DNA of 64,000 nucleotides from Bacteroidota bacterium (lineage in GTDB: Bacteria; Bacteroidota; Bacteroidia; Bacteroidales; Prolixibacteraceae): assembly GCA_029265715.1 (NCBI GenBank), contig JAJUGZ010000002.1:1-64000 (forward strand). Direction: 5' to 3'. The translations under genes were made by a program, and so were the position numbers. The first letter of the stretch is position 1. The number at the start of each line of letters is the position of its first letter. Of the stretch, positions 1 to 7,003 are shown piece by piece. Under the pieces are notes generated by a model that was given only the letters and a program-made list of their open reading frames with translations, made no database searches and was not told the DNA's origin.

Positions 1-228
1 GTAAATATTGTTGTTAAAATATTGAAATTTAGGTGTGTACTTATGGAACTCCATGCCATGAAAATTAGCTTCTCTAATAATATTTACATGGCCTTTGGTG
101 CCACCACCATAAATTTTGTTACCGTGGCATGTTCGTTTCATCCGTATAAATTTTCAAAGTTGTTTCTTACAATTTTCGTATCTATTTCTGTTTTTCAAAA
201 TGGTTTTTCAACGAGATGGAATAGCCAT
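1..228 (-). repeat. Dispersed repeat copy A (truncated by window start)
   Basis: Read on the minus strand, this segment starts with ATGGCTATTCCATCTCGTTG at 228 and runs off the window at position 1. It is nearly identical to 18941-19175 and 19217-19306 on the plus strand. It contains the same leader (GAAAATTTATAC plus two bases and ATG) followed by an open frame starting MKRTCHGNKIYGGGTKGHVN, as in copy B. No transposase is visible. It could be a MITE-like element or a mobile leader module. The repeat relationship is seen directly; its nature is inferred. Confidence 0.8.
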
Positions 229-272
229 TTATACATTCTCGGTTTGTATGAGCGATGGCTCTTATGGCTATT
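220..272. repeat. Inverted repeat at the edge of repeat copy A
   Basis: AATAGCCAT (220-228) and ATGGCTATT (264-272) are perfect inverted arms around a 35-base spacer. The same arms flank the junction of copies B and C near 19.2 kb, with an unrelated spacer sequence. They may be element ends or a recombination site. The rest of 273-337 shows nothing recognisable. Confidence 0.6.
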
Positions 273-337
273 TCATTGCGAATTCTTTAGTTGTTTTTAA
301 TTACTTTCGAATATTTGATTACTTAAAGTGTTTTACT

Positions 338-417
338 TACTTTTGGTTAGTCAAAAGTATGATGTAAGGTGAAATAAAACAATAACTTACGTAAAAGTTC
401 AATACTTACCCGTAAGT
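338..417. promoter_or_regulatory. Palindromic sites upstream of the HxlR regulator
   Basis: Two inverted repeats precede the HxlR gene: TACTTTTG-GTTAGT-CAAAAGTA (338-359) and ACTTACCCGTAAGT (404-417). An extra ACTTAC half-site lies at 385-390. HxlR proteins bind as dimers to short palindromes near their own genes, so these are candidate operators, especially 404-417, which sits 25 bases before the start codon. The assignment is inferred from position and symmetry. Confidence 0.5.
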
Positions 418-441
418 TAGAAATGGGAAAATCATCGGGTT

Positions 442-825
442 ATGGATGAAAAAATTTCAAAAAAATATGGAAATCCGGAACTTTGTCCTGTCCGGAATGT
501 GGTTGACCGGATTGGGAACAAGTGGTCGGTGTTGGTGCTGATGATTCTTGAAGATGCGGGGGTATTGAGGTTTAATGAATTATGTGCCTGTATTGGGACC
601 ATTTCTCAGAAAATGCTGGCCGTAACGCTTAAAAACTTAGAAGCCGACGGATTAGTGAAGCGAACGGTTTATCCGCAGGTTCCGCCCAAAGTTGAGTATG
701 AATTAACTGTTCGGGGAAAATCGTTGTTGCCTCATTTGCATGGCTTGGTAAATTGGGCTGCCATCAACATGGACCCGATTAAGGAGTCAAGAGAAATTTT
801 TAGTAGTGCCGTCAATCACATTTAA
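442..825 (+). CDS. HxlR-family winged-helix transcriptional regulator
   Basis: The 127-residue protein has the HxlR layout throughout: an N-terminal CPV motif around residue 15, then the DRIGNKWSVLVLMIL helix, a winged-helix core (residues about 25-100) with LRFNEL and ISQKMLAVTLKNLEADGLVKR, and the wing PPKVEYELTVRGKSL. Family length is usually 100-130 residues. The N-terminal cysteine is the residue that senses redox or electrophile stress in several HxlR members, but the signal here is unknown. It lies alone, convergent with the methyltransferase at 857, so its target may be itself or a gene left of the window. The upstream palindromes are candidate operators. Confidence 0.9.
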   Translation: MDEKISKKYGNPELCPVRNVVDRIGNKWSVLVLMILEDAGVLRFNELCACIGTISQKMLAVTLKNLEADGLVKRTVYPQVPPKVEYELTVRGKSLLPHLHGLVNWAAINMDPIKESREIFSSAVNHI

Positions 826-856
826 CCCGATAATCTTCGGACGGCGTTAATTTTTA

Positions 857-1471
857 TTAAACCTTTTTCCCGGCTAACAGGAACAATGGATATTTTCTTA
901 AGATGCCGTTGTGCTCTTTCCCGAGTTCGAAGAAAATTTTATTAGCTACAATTTCAAATCCGGACATCTGCATTTTTTTGCCCAAATCATGAGGATCAAA
1001 TCCATTATGGCCGTCAAACTCCGGATCGTGGGCATGAAAACTGCCATCTTCGGTAATCAGGTCGGCAATAAAAAGATAACCACCCGGGCGGAGTAGTTCG
1101 TGAAATTTTGCTAGTGCTTTCTCTGGTTCGTAAATGTGGTGAAGGGTCATCAGGGTAAATACAGCATCGTAGTTTCCGGGTAGCTTGTCAGTAAAAATGT
1201 CGGCAAGCAATGGCTTGAAGTTTTCGACTTGGAGAGCCTGGATCTTTTCGTTCAGTACATCAATCATTCCGGCCGAGGTATCAGCCAGCGTGATGTGTTT
1301 AAACGTGTCTTTTAGTTCGAAACTGAGCAGGCCAGTCCCGCAGCCAAATTCAAATCCGCGATTGGCAGCTTCTTGTGGGAGCAAGGCCTTTATCTCGCTG
1401 GCCAAGTCGCGTGATCGTTCGGTTTTTATCGGATCGTTGTCCCAGGTTTTTGCACGTTCGTCAAAGCTCAT
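857..1471 (-). CDS. Class I SAM-dependent methyltransferase
   Basis: This 204-residue protein has the Rossmann-type methyltransferase motifs. Motif I is FEFGCGTGLLS (residues about 41-51). The acidic loop is TLADTSAGMI, followed by the motif II/III stretch AVFTLMTLHHI and LRPGGYLFIADL. This is the UbiE/Methyltransf_11 type, which acts on small molecules. The substrate cannot be inferred from sequence. It is the last gene of a same-strand group with the GNAT enzyme and the T9SS protein. It is convergent with the HxlR gene, from which it is separated by about 30 bases. Confidence 0.88.
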   Translation of the reverse strand: MSFDERAKTWDNDPIKTERSRDLASEIKALLPQEAANRGFEFGCGTGLLSFELKDTFKHITLADTSAGMIDVLNEKIQALQVENFKPLLADIFTDKLPGNYDAVFTLMTLHHIYEPEKALAKFHELLRPGGYLFIADLITEDGSFHAHDPEFDGHNGFDPHDLGKKMQMSGFEIVANKIFFELGKEHNGILRKYPLFLLAGKKV

Positions 1472-1499
1472 TTGTCGGTAATTTTATGCGTGATAGAAG

Positions 1500-1955
1500 T
1501 TATCTGGATAATTCTTTTTGGAAGCAAACGCTATTCGGCAGGTCTTTGTAAGGACCATAATTTTCAATGACCTGATATCCAAATCCGGAATATAAACCAA
1601 TGGCTTCGGGTTGTCTGAGTCCTGTTTCCAGCACGGCTATCTTGTTGCCCAGTTCGGCCGCCCATTGTTCAAGTTCTGCCAGAACCAGTTTTGAAATACC
1701 TTGGCCCCGAAATGCTGGACAAACATACATTCGCTTGATTTCGACAGAGCCGTTGTCGAAGGGTTTGAAACATCCGCATCCGGCTGGTTGGTCATCCAGA
1801 TAAGCAACTACCGCTGTTTGGATAAAGGCAACGTTGTTATGAGCGGAATAAGCTTCCTGGCCTTCACAATTTCGGCTCCATAAATCCGCATCTAACAGTC
1901 TGATTAATGATTCGAAGTCAGGATGATTGGTTGTCGTGCGTAAAATACGTACCAT
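1500..1955 (-). CDS. GNAT-family N-acetyltransferase
   Basis: The protein of about 151 residues shows the GNAT acetyl-CoA-binding core: VEIKRMYVCPAFRGQGISKLVLAELE (motif A with the R/QxxGxG/A-like RGQGIS), then LETGLRQPEAIGLYSGFGYQ (motif B). The frame extends seven codons upstream to 1976, but MVRILRTTTNHPDF at 1955 looks like the usual family N-terminus, so I prefer that start. The substrate is unknown. It sits between the methyltransferase gene (28 bases away) and the small T9SS protein. Confidence 0.85.
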   Translation of the reverse strand: MVRILRTTTNHPDFESLIRLLDADLWSRNCEGQEAYSAHNNVAFIQTAVVAYLDDQPAGCGCFKPFDNGSVEIKRMYVCPAFRGQGISKLVLAELEQWAAELGNKIAVLETGLRQPEAIGLYSGFGYQVIENYGPYKDLPNSVCFQKELSR

Positions 1956-1987
1956 GATAATATTGGGAAGTGGCAAATAGCAGGAGA

Positions 1988-2362
1988 TTAGTTCTTTTTT
2001 ATGATTTGGGTCCGCTGCACTCCGTCTTTAGTGATCTTCAGGATATATACCCCGGTTTTGTAACTGGTCAGGTCTAACTTAAATTTTTGGTTGCCGGAAG
2101 AAACATAGTAAGGCTCCCATTTCTTTATTTCGGTACCCAGAATGTTGAAAAGGCTGCATGTAATGTATCCTGAATCTTTTGTGGTTATCTCGATATTTAA
2201 CACGTCTTTTACCGGGTTGGGAAAAACTTTGTCAATTTTCATGGGCTGCTCTTCAATTCCCATTCCAAAATCAGCCGTGTTCTGCTGGGAATTGCCTGCC
2301 ATTTGTGCCTGAGCCAGGGCTGTAAAGACGATTAAACATATCAGTGTAAAAAAATACTTCAT
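1988..2362 (-). CDS. Small secreted protein with type A T9SS sorting domain
   Basis: This 124-residue protein is a signal peptide (about 1-19, ending ALAQA), a short linker, and a C-terminal type IX secretion sorting domain from about residue 45. The domain has the usual marks: KVFPNPVKDVLNIEI, LFNILGTEIKKW, and a GVYILKI...IIKKN end. There is almost no cargo domain, which is unusual because these sorting domains normally tail large surface enzymes. It may be a stand-alone surface peptide or a remnant of a larger protein. Confidence 0.85.
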   Translation of the reverse strand: MKYFFTLICLIVFTALAQAQMAGNSQQNTADFGMGIEEQPMKIDKVFPNPVKDVLNIEITTKDSGYITCSLFNILGTEIKKWEPYYVSSGNQKFKLDLTSYKTGVYILKITKDGVQRTQIIKKN

Positions 2363-2442
2363 TGCATCAGCGATTCATTCTTTGTATTCAATGACAAATA
2401 TGATACCAAAAAGTTGTAAAAAAGGTTACAAAAAACAAAAAA

Positions 2443-2464
2443 AGCCTGACAATGATGACAGGCT
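2443..2464 (-). terminator. Intrinsic terminator after the ferredoxin gene
   Basis: On the minus strand AGCCTG (2464-2459) pairs with CAGGCT (2448-2443), followed by a T-rich tract (TTTTTTTG). It lies 25 bases past the ferredoxin stop codon. Confidence 0.75.
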
Positions 2465-2488
2465 CTTTAAATCTTATGTCGACCGGAA

Positions 2489-2659
2489 TTATTCTGCAAC
2501 AGAAATTGCACTAACCGGGCAAACTTCGGCACATGAGCCACAATCTGTGCAAAGGTCAGCATCAATTTTGTAGATATCGCCTTCAGAGATAGCTTCTACC
2601 GGACATTCATCAATGCAAGTACCGCAAGCAATGCACTCATCAGAAATTTTGTAAGCCAT
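2489..2659 (-). CDS. 2x[4Fe-4S] ferredoxin
   Basis: This 56-residue protein has two CxxCxxCxxxCP clusters, CIACGTCIDECP and CTDCGSCAEVCP, which is the clostridial-type dicluster ferredoxin used as a low-potential electron carrier. The frame is open further upstream, but MAYKISDECIACG at 2659 is the normal family start. A -7 promoter box at 2690-2697 leaves no room for a longer protein. It is monocistronic, with its own terminator. Confidence 0.95.
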   Translation of the reverse strand: MAYKISDECIACGTCIDECPVEAISEGDIYKIDADLCTDCGSCAEVCPVSAISVAE

Positions 2660-2689
2660 AACTTTTGTTTTTTTGGTTTTATATGTCGA

Positions 2690-2718
2690 CAAATGTACAA
2701 AGTTTGGTAAATATTCAA
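2690..2718 (-). promoter_or_regulatory. Ferredoxin promoter (Bacteroidetes type)
   Basis: On the minus strand TTG (2718-2716) is followed after 18 bases by TACATTTG (2697-2690), matching the TTG / TAnnTTTG consensus. The predicted start of transcription is about 25 bases before the ferredoxin ATG. Confidence 0.6.
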
Positions 2719-2865
2719 AAAAATGACCTGTTATTTTTAGCTGAATTAATAAACACAATACATTGTTTAAAAAGCAATGTTAAATAATAGTAATCAACAA
2801 AATATGTGATTTGTACTTTTAAAATTAAATCAATGATAATTAATAGTTTAATGGAAATTAGCAGA

Positions 2866-2897
2866 TTCTCCGAAACGGATGGAGAAATAGTTTCTCC
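2866..2897. other. Hairpins downstream of the AraC gene
   Basis: TTCTCC (2866-2871) pairs with GGAGAA (2881-2886), and alternatively GGAGAAA-TAG-TTTCTCC (2881-2897) forms a tight hairpin. The two are mutually exclusive. This may be the 3' end of the AraC transcript, but there is no T tract. Nothing else is seen in 2719-2949. Confidence 0.4.
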
Positions 2898-2949
2898 GTT
2901 GTAGCACTTTGCGAAATCTCCCTGTGTACAGACCTGATGCTACTATATT

Positions 2950-3840
2950 TCAGGTGTTTGCAATGTGGTATTTTCGGTTGCGCATGACAAACCGGTTACG
3001 GTACCGGCGTGGTGACATACCCATCTTTTTTGCAAAATCTTTACTGAAATAATACGGGTCGGCGTAGCCAATGCGGAAAGCAATCTCTTTCACTTTCATG
3101 CGGGTTTGGTCGAGGTATTCGCAGGCGCGCATAATTCGCAGGTGATTGAAATACTGAATGGGTGGGTAGCCGGTGGCAGCCTTAAATGTTGTTGTAAAGT
3201 AAGTAGGCGAGTAGCCAGCTTCGGCTGCCAGTTGTTCCAGCGTAAGTGTTTTGGCGAGATTGCTTTCCATGTAGCTGATGGCTTTCCGGACAACCGGGTT
3301 TTGTTCTTCGGCAATGTCGTCGCTGGTTTTGCAGGCATAAACGAAGGTGGCCAGCAAATGTCCGAAACAGAAGCTCACATATTCCAGGTTTTCGTTGTGA
3401 AAGCCGTTGCCTAAGTTGTTAAAGATTTCGTCGAACAGCATCAGCCGGTTGGCCACCATATTGTTCACCGATGGGAGCAGGTCGCGCACAACGGTAAAAT
3501 CCTTGCTCAAGATCTGGCTTTTGCTGCCGTTAAAATGGCAGGTGTAAAAATTAGCGCCCTGTTTATCCGACAAATACGAAAACCCGAAACCGGCCGGAAT
3601 GATAAAAAACTGGTTTTGCCTGACCGGGATCTGGTCGCCGGCAATCGAAACAAACCCGTCGCCTTTGTAGCAATAGGCCAGCATGTGGTCGGCCAGCGGT
3701 TCCGGATAAGTCCAGGTTTCATTGATTGGGATCAGTAAGTTGGCAATTTCGGTGAGGTATAAATCGCGGGTAATCGGGTTGTTTTTTTGCTCCCCGACAA
3801 TCGTTGGCGGGATAATGAAGTGTCTTTTCCGGATCAGCAT
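2950..3840 (-). CDS. AraC-family transcriptional regulator
   Basis: The 296-residue protein has an N-terminal cupin-like sensing domain (about 1-160; HMLAYCYKGDGFVSIAG, IPAGFGFSYL) and a C-terminal AraC double helix-turn-helix (about 185-285). The two recognition regions are LEQLAAEAGYSPTYFTTTFKAATG and VKEIAFRIGYADPYYFSKDFAKKMGMSPRRYR. This architecture is typical of sugar or small-metabolite sensing regulators. It is divergent from the corrinoid methyltransferase operon at 4060, with a 13-bp inverted repeat between, so it very likely controls that operon. The ligand is unknown. Confidence 0.93.
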   Translation of the reverse strand: MLIRKRHFIIPPTIVGEQKNNPITRDLYLTEIANLLIPINETWTYPEPLADHMLAYCYKGDGFVSIAGDQIPVRQNQFFIIPAGFGFSYLSDKQGANFYTCHFNGSKSQILSKDFTVVRDLLPSVNNMVANRLMLFDEIFNNLGNGFHNENLEYVSFCFGHLLATFVYACKTSDDIAEEQNPVVRKAISYMESNLAKTLTLEQLAAEAGYSPTYFTTTFKAATGYPPIQYFNHLRIMRACEYLDQTRMKVKEIAFRIGYADPYYFSKDFAKKMGMSPRRYRNRFVMRNRKYHIANT

Positions 3841-3896
3841 GGCCTGGCAATTTCAGAATTCAGTGTTTTGAACATGGAAGATTGGATATTTGATAT

Positions 3897-3937
3897 TCAA
3901 TGTCGTTTAACCCACAACTTTATCTAAACGACATTGA
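3897..3937. promoter_or_regulatory. 13-bp inverted repeat, candidate AraC operator
   Basis: TCAATGTCGTTTA (3897-3909) and TAAACGACATTGA (3925-3937) are perfect inverted arms around a 15-base spacer. They lie between the divergent AraC gene and the corrinoid operon. Position and symmetry suggest the binding site of the AraC protein. It could also be transcribed as a hairpin. Confidence 0.65.
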
Positions 3938-4024
3938 TTTGGTATTAGTTATTTAGCCTTAAATAAAGTAATAATTTCCATCTTTTTCAAATAAAATACT
4001 ATTTTTAAGCAAAGGTATCGTTGG

Positions 4025-4032
4025 TAGCTTTG
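4025..4032 (+). promoter_or_regulatory. -7 box of the corrinoid methyltransferase operon
   Basis: TAGCTTTG matches TAnnTTTG and lies 27 bases before the ATG at 4060. The -33 region is T-rich without a clear TTG, which fits a promoter that needs an activator such as the divergent AraC protein. Confidence 0.55.
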
Positions 4033-4059
4033 TAAAAAACTGACAATAAAACTTTTAAT

Positions 4060-4728
4060 ATGAGCGAACTGCTAACCCAAATTGCCGAATGCATCGAGTT
4101 TGGCAAAATAAATAAGGTGGCGCCTTTCCCACCGCAAATGAAAGGGCAGGACGGGGCCGATGAACTAACAGCCAGGGCGATAGCTGAAGGTGTTGCTGTT
4201 CAGGATATTCTGACCAAAGGACTGATGGCGGGAATGGAAAAAGTAGGGATCAAATTCCGTGAGAACAAGATTTTTGTTCCACAGGTTTTGATGTCGGCCA
4301 AAGCAATGAGTACGGCCATGATGCACCTGAAACCATTTTTTGCCTCCGGGGAAGCCCGGCAAAAAGGGACCTTTATTATTGGAACCGTGTTGGGCGACCT
4401 GCACGATATTGGCAAGAACCTGGTCGCTATGATGGTTGAAGGCAACGGGTATAACGTGGTTGATCTGGGGACCGATGTGCCCGCCGCTAAATTTATTGCG
4501 GCGTTGGAAGAGTACCCGGGCGCGGTGATTGGCTTATCGGCTTTGCTTACTACCACCATGACCAACATGGATTCAATAACCCGTGAAATCAAAAAGTTAA
4601 AACCCGAGACTGTGGTAGCCATTGGTGGAGCGCCTGTAAATCAGGAATTTTGCGAGAAGATTGGGGCCGATTATTATTCTCCCGACCCGCAGGGCGTTGT
4701 TGAATTCCTGAACCGAAGAATAGCTTAA
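4060..4728 (+). CDS. Corrinoid (B12-binding) methyl-carrier protein
   Basis: This 222-residue protein matches the MtaC/MtbC/MtvC type. It has an N-terminal four-helix cap (about 1-95; MEKVGIKFRENKIFVPQVLMSAKAM is typical) and a C-terminal Rossmann cobalamin domain. The axial-ligand motif DLHDIGKN is present, with His115 expected to coordinate cobalt from below, followed by GLSALLTTTM and GGAPVN. It would carry a methyl group on Co between a substrate methyltransferase and an acceptor methyltransferase in the cytoplasm. It is the first gene of a four-gene operon, 11 bases ahead of the methyltransferase. The substrate is not shown by sequence. Confidence 0.93.
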   Translation: MSELLTQIAECIEFGKINKVAPFPPQMKGQDGADELTARAIAEGVAVQDILTKGLMAGMEKVGIKFRENKIFVPQVLMSAKAMSTAMMHLKPFFASGEARQKGTFIIGTVLGDLHDIGKNLVAMMVEGNGYNVVDLGTDVPAAKFIAALEEYPGAVIGLSALLTTTMTNMDSITREIKKLKPETVVAIGGAPVNQEFCEKIGADYYSPDPQGVVEFLNRRIA

Positions 4729-4739
4729 AGTACAGATAA

Positions 4740-6095
4740 ATGCAGGGGGTGAAATTGTTAGAGAAGGCTTTCCGGCTTCAGCCGGTTGAGCGGGTGCCGT
4801 GGGTTCCGTTTGTGGGTGTTCACGGTGGTTTTTTGTTGGGAGTTGATGCGGAGGAGTACCTGAGATCGGGCGACCTGATGGTTGAGGGGATCAGCAAAGC
4901 GATTGAACTGTACCGCCCGGATGGTATCCCGGTGGCATTCGACCTTCAGATTGAGGCTGAAATTCTGGGCTGTAAACTGAACTGGTCGAAGGAGAACCCT
5001 CCGGCTGTTGTTTCGCATCCGTTGTCCGAAGGCGTGAAGCTGTCAGATTTAAAGATGCTGACCGAAAATTCAGGACGTATTCCAGAAGTAGTCAAGGCGG
5101 CAAAATCGTTGCGGGCCAGATATCCGGACATTGCTTTGTATGGCCTGATTACCGGACCGTTTACACTGGCTCTGCACTTGCTGGGCACCGAAATTTTTAT
5201 GAAGCTTTTTGAAGATCCGGATTCTGTTTTCGAACTGATGGATTTCTGCGCCGAAGTTGGGATAAAGCATGCCGAAATATTGATGAACGCCGGTTGCGAT
5301 GTGATTGCCGTGGTCGACCCGATGACCAGCCAGATTGACCCCCTGTCGTTCGAAACGTTTGTTTCGCCCTATGTTTCGCGGATTTTTGAGTCTGTTAGAA
5401 AGAACGGGAAGTTCAGTTCATTTTTTGTTTGCGGTCATGCCCGGCAGAACATCGAGGCCATGTGCGATTGCCGCCCCGACAATGTTTCGATTGATGAGAA
5501 CATTCCGCTGGAATTCGTGAAGGAAATTGCCTTGCAAAAGCAAATTAGTTTTGGGGGCAATATGAAACTGACCAGTGTGTTGTTGCTGGGCAACGAAACC
5601 GATTCGAAAAAAGAAGCTATTTCTTGTCTCGATGCAGGCGGGAAAACCGGTTTCGTGCTGGCCCCCGGCTGCGATCTCCCGATGGATACGCCGGTTGCCA
5701 ACCTGAAAGCTGTAACTGATCTGGTTTACGATGAATACATTCAGCAGGTAACCCGCGAACTAAAGCACACCTCATCGATCCAGCCGCTCGATTTGGACGG
5801 GCATTGGAGTGCCGATAAAGTTATTGTTGACATTATCACGCTCGATTCGGCTTCGTGCGCGCCGTGCCAGTACATGGTTGAGGCTGTCAGACAGGCTTCG
5901 GCTGAGTTTGGCAGTAAGGTGGTTGTTAACGAGCATAAAATCAAAGATATCGACGGAATCCGGATGATGATGGCTTTGGGGGTTCAGAACGTGCCGACCA
6001 CCTGCATTAATGGCAAGGTAACTTTTATCAGCCAGATTCCGCCTAAAAGTGAGATTACCAAAGCGATTCAGGAATCATTGAGTTTGATAAAATGA
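4740..6095 (+). CDS. MtaA/URO-D-family corrinoid methyltransferase fused to a thioredoxin domain
   Basis: The 451-residue protein has a uroporphyrinogen-decarboxylase-like barrel (about 1-335) followed by a thioredoxin-fold domain (about 360-451) with CAPC at 373-376 and the cis-Pro stretch NVPTT. Family members such as MtaA, CmuA and MtvB transfer methyl groups to or from corrinoid proteins using Zn held by HxC...C. Here Cys231 (FFVCGH) and Cys311 (APGCDLP) remain, but residue 229 is Phe where His is expected, and a His sits at 233. The plain URO-D reaction is unlikely because all partners are corrinoid proteins. The gene overlaps the CobW gene by four bases (ATGA). The methyl donor and acceptor are unknown. 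Confidence 0.85.
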   Translation: MQGVKLLEKAFRLQPVERVPWVPFVGVHGGFLLGVDAEEYLRSGDLMVEGISKAIELYRPDGIPVAFDLQIEAEILGCKLNWSKENPPAVVSHPLSEGVKLSDLKMLTENSGRIPEVVKAAKSLRARYPDIALYGLITGPFTLALHLLGTEIFMKLFEDPDSVFELMDFCAEVGIKHAEILMNAGCDVIAVVDPMTSQIDPLSFETFVSPYVSRIFESVRKNGKFSSFFVCGHARQNIEAMCDCRPDNVSIDENIPLEFVKEIALQKQISFGGNMKLTSVLLLGNETDSKKEAISCLDAGGKTGFVLAPGCDLPMDTPVANLKAVTDLVYDEYIQQVTRELKHTSSIQPLDLDGHWSADKVIVDIITLDSASCAPCQYMVEAVRQASAEFGSKVVVNEHKIKDIDGIRMMMALGVQNVPTTCINGKVTFISQIPPKSEITKAIQESLSLIK

Positions 6096-7003
6096 GTGTC
6101 GGGCTGCACTTGGTTACCGGTTTTTTAGGAAGCGGGAAAACTACATTCCTGAAGAATTACCTGAAAGCATACGGAGGACAACGAAAAATTGCAATCATCC
6201 AGAACGAGTTTTCGCAGGTTAATATCGACGGGAACGAATTAAAATCGGCGGGCGGTAATGCCGCAGGCTTCGAGCTGTTGGAAATTAACAACGGCTCGGT
6301 TTTTTGCGTTTGCCTGTTGGGCAGCTTTATCGATTCGCTTGCCGTTTTCACCGACCAGGTAAAGCCCGATGTGTTGGTAATGGAGGCTTCAGGGATGTCT
6401 GATCCGATCAGTCTGGGGCAGATATTTCAGTCGGAAAAGCTGCGTGGAAAAGTTTATCTGGAATATACCTGGTGTATCGTTGATGCACTGAATTTCGACC
6501 GGGTGAAAGCTTTGCGAAACCGGTTGGAACATCAGATCAGGGTGGCCGATACGGTGGTAATTAATAAGCTCGACCTGGTCGAGGGAAATGACAGCCCGCT
6601 CGGGGAAGAAATCCGGAGGATTAATCCGTTTGCTCACGTTGTGGAAACGTCGTTTGCCCGCGTTGACTTTGAAATGAAGAAATTGCCGTTCAAAGTGTTC
6701 CGGCTCGAAGAAAGTACTGAGAGTTGCCGGCCTGACCTGGAATCGGTTGTGGTAAAAACCAATCTGGAAATTAGTCCGGTGAAACTGGATGAATATATAT
6801 TGAAGGTGAAAGACGATTTAATCCGGATGAAAGGTTATATCAATTTACCGGGGCGGAAAAAAGTGATGCTGCAAAGCACGTTTGGGAAATTCACCGTCGA
6901 AGAGGTTGAATGGTTCACCGGACCAACCGAATTTACCGGCATTGGAGAGATTAACGAAAAGAATAAATATCAATCTTTGTTCGAAGAATATTGTAACCCA
7001 TGA
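6092..7003 (+). CDS. CobW/G3E-family GTPase
   Basis: This 303-residue protein has the G3E GTPase marks: Walker A GFLGSGKT (10-17), a switch stretch with FCVC (Cys72, Cys74) at the place of the usual CxCC metal motif, VMEASGMSDP, and NKLD for guanine binding. The C-terminal CobW_C-like part is diverged. G3E proteins load metals or cofactors into enzymes; MeaB, a related G3E protein, protects a B12 enzyme. Here it overlaps both neighbours by four bases, inside a corrinoid methyltransferase operon. A role as chaperone for the Zn site or the corrinoid protein is a reasonable inference. Confidence 0.88.
   Translation: MSVGLHLVTGFLGSGKTTFLKNYLKAYGGQRKIAIIQNEFSQVNIDGNELKSAGGNAAGFELLEINNGSVFCVCLLGSFIDSLAVFTDQVKPDVLVMEASGMSDPISLGQIFQSEKLRGKVYLEYTWCIVDALNFDRVKALRNRLEHQIRVADTVVINKLDLVEGNDSPLGEEIRRINPFAHVVETSFARVDFEMKKLPFKVFRLEESTESCRPDLESVVVKTNLEISPVKLDEYILKVKDDLIRMKGYINLPGRKKVMLQSTFGKFTVEEVEWFTGPTEFTGIGEINEKNKYQSLFEEYCNP

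Noticed and set aside
22-300. Plus-strand open frame in repeat copy A (and its matching minus-strand frame at 18905-19174)
   Set aside because: The opposite strand of each repeat carries the leader and start codon that fit the other copies, so this frame is more likely a shadow.
3897-3937. Inverted repeat as a transposon end
   Set aside because: No transposase or target duplication; the position between a divergent regulator and operon fits an operator better.
4740-6095. Assignment as uroporphyrinogen decarboxylase (HemE)
   Set aside because: The corrinoid, CobW and MetH-activation partners and the HxC-like Cys residues point to the methyltransferase branch of the same fold.
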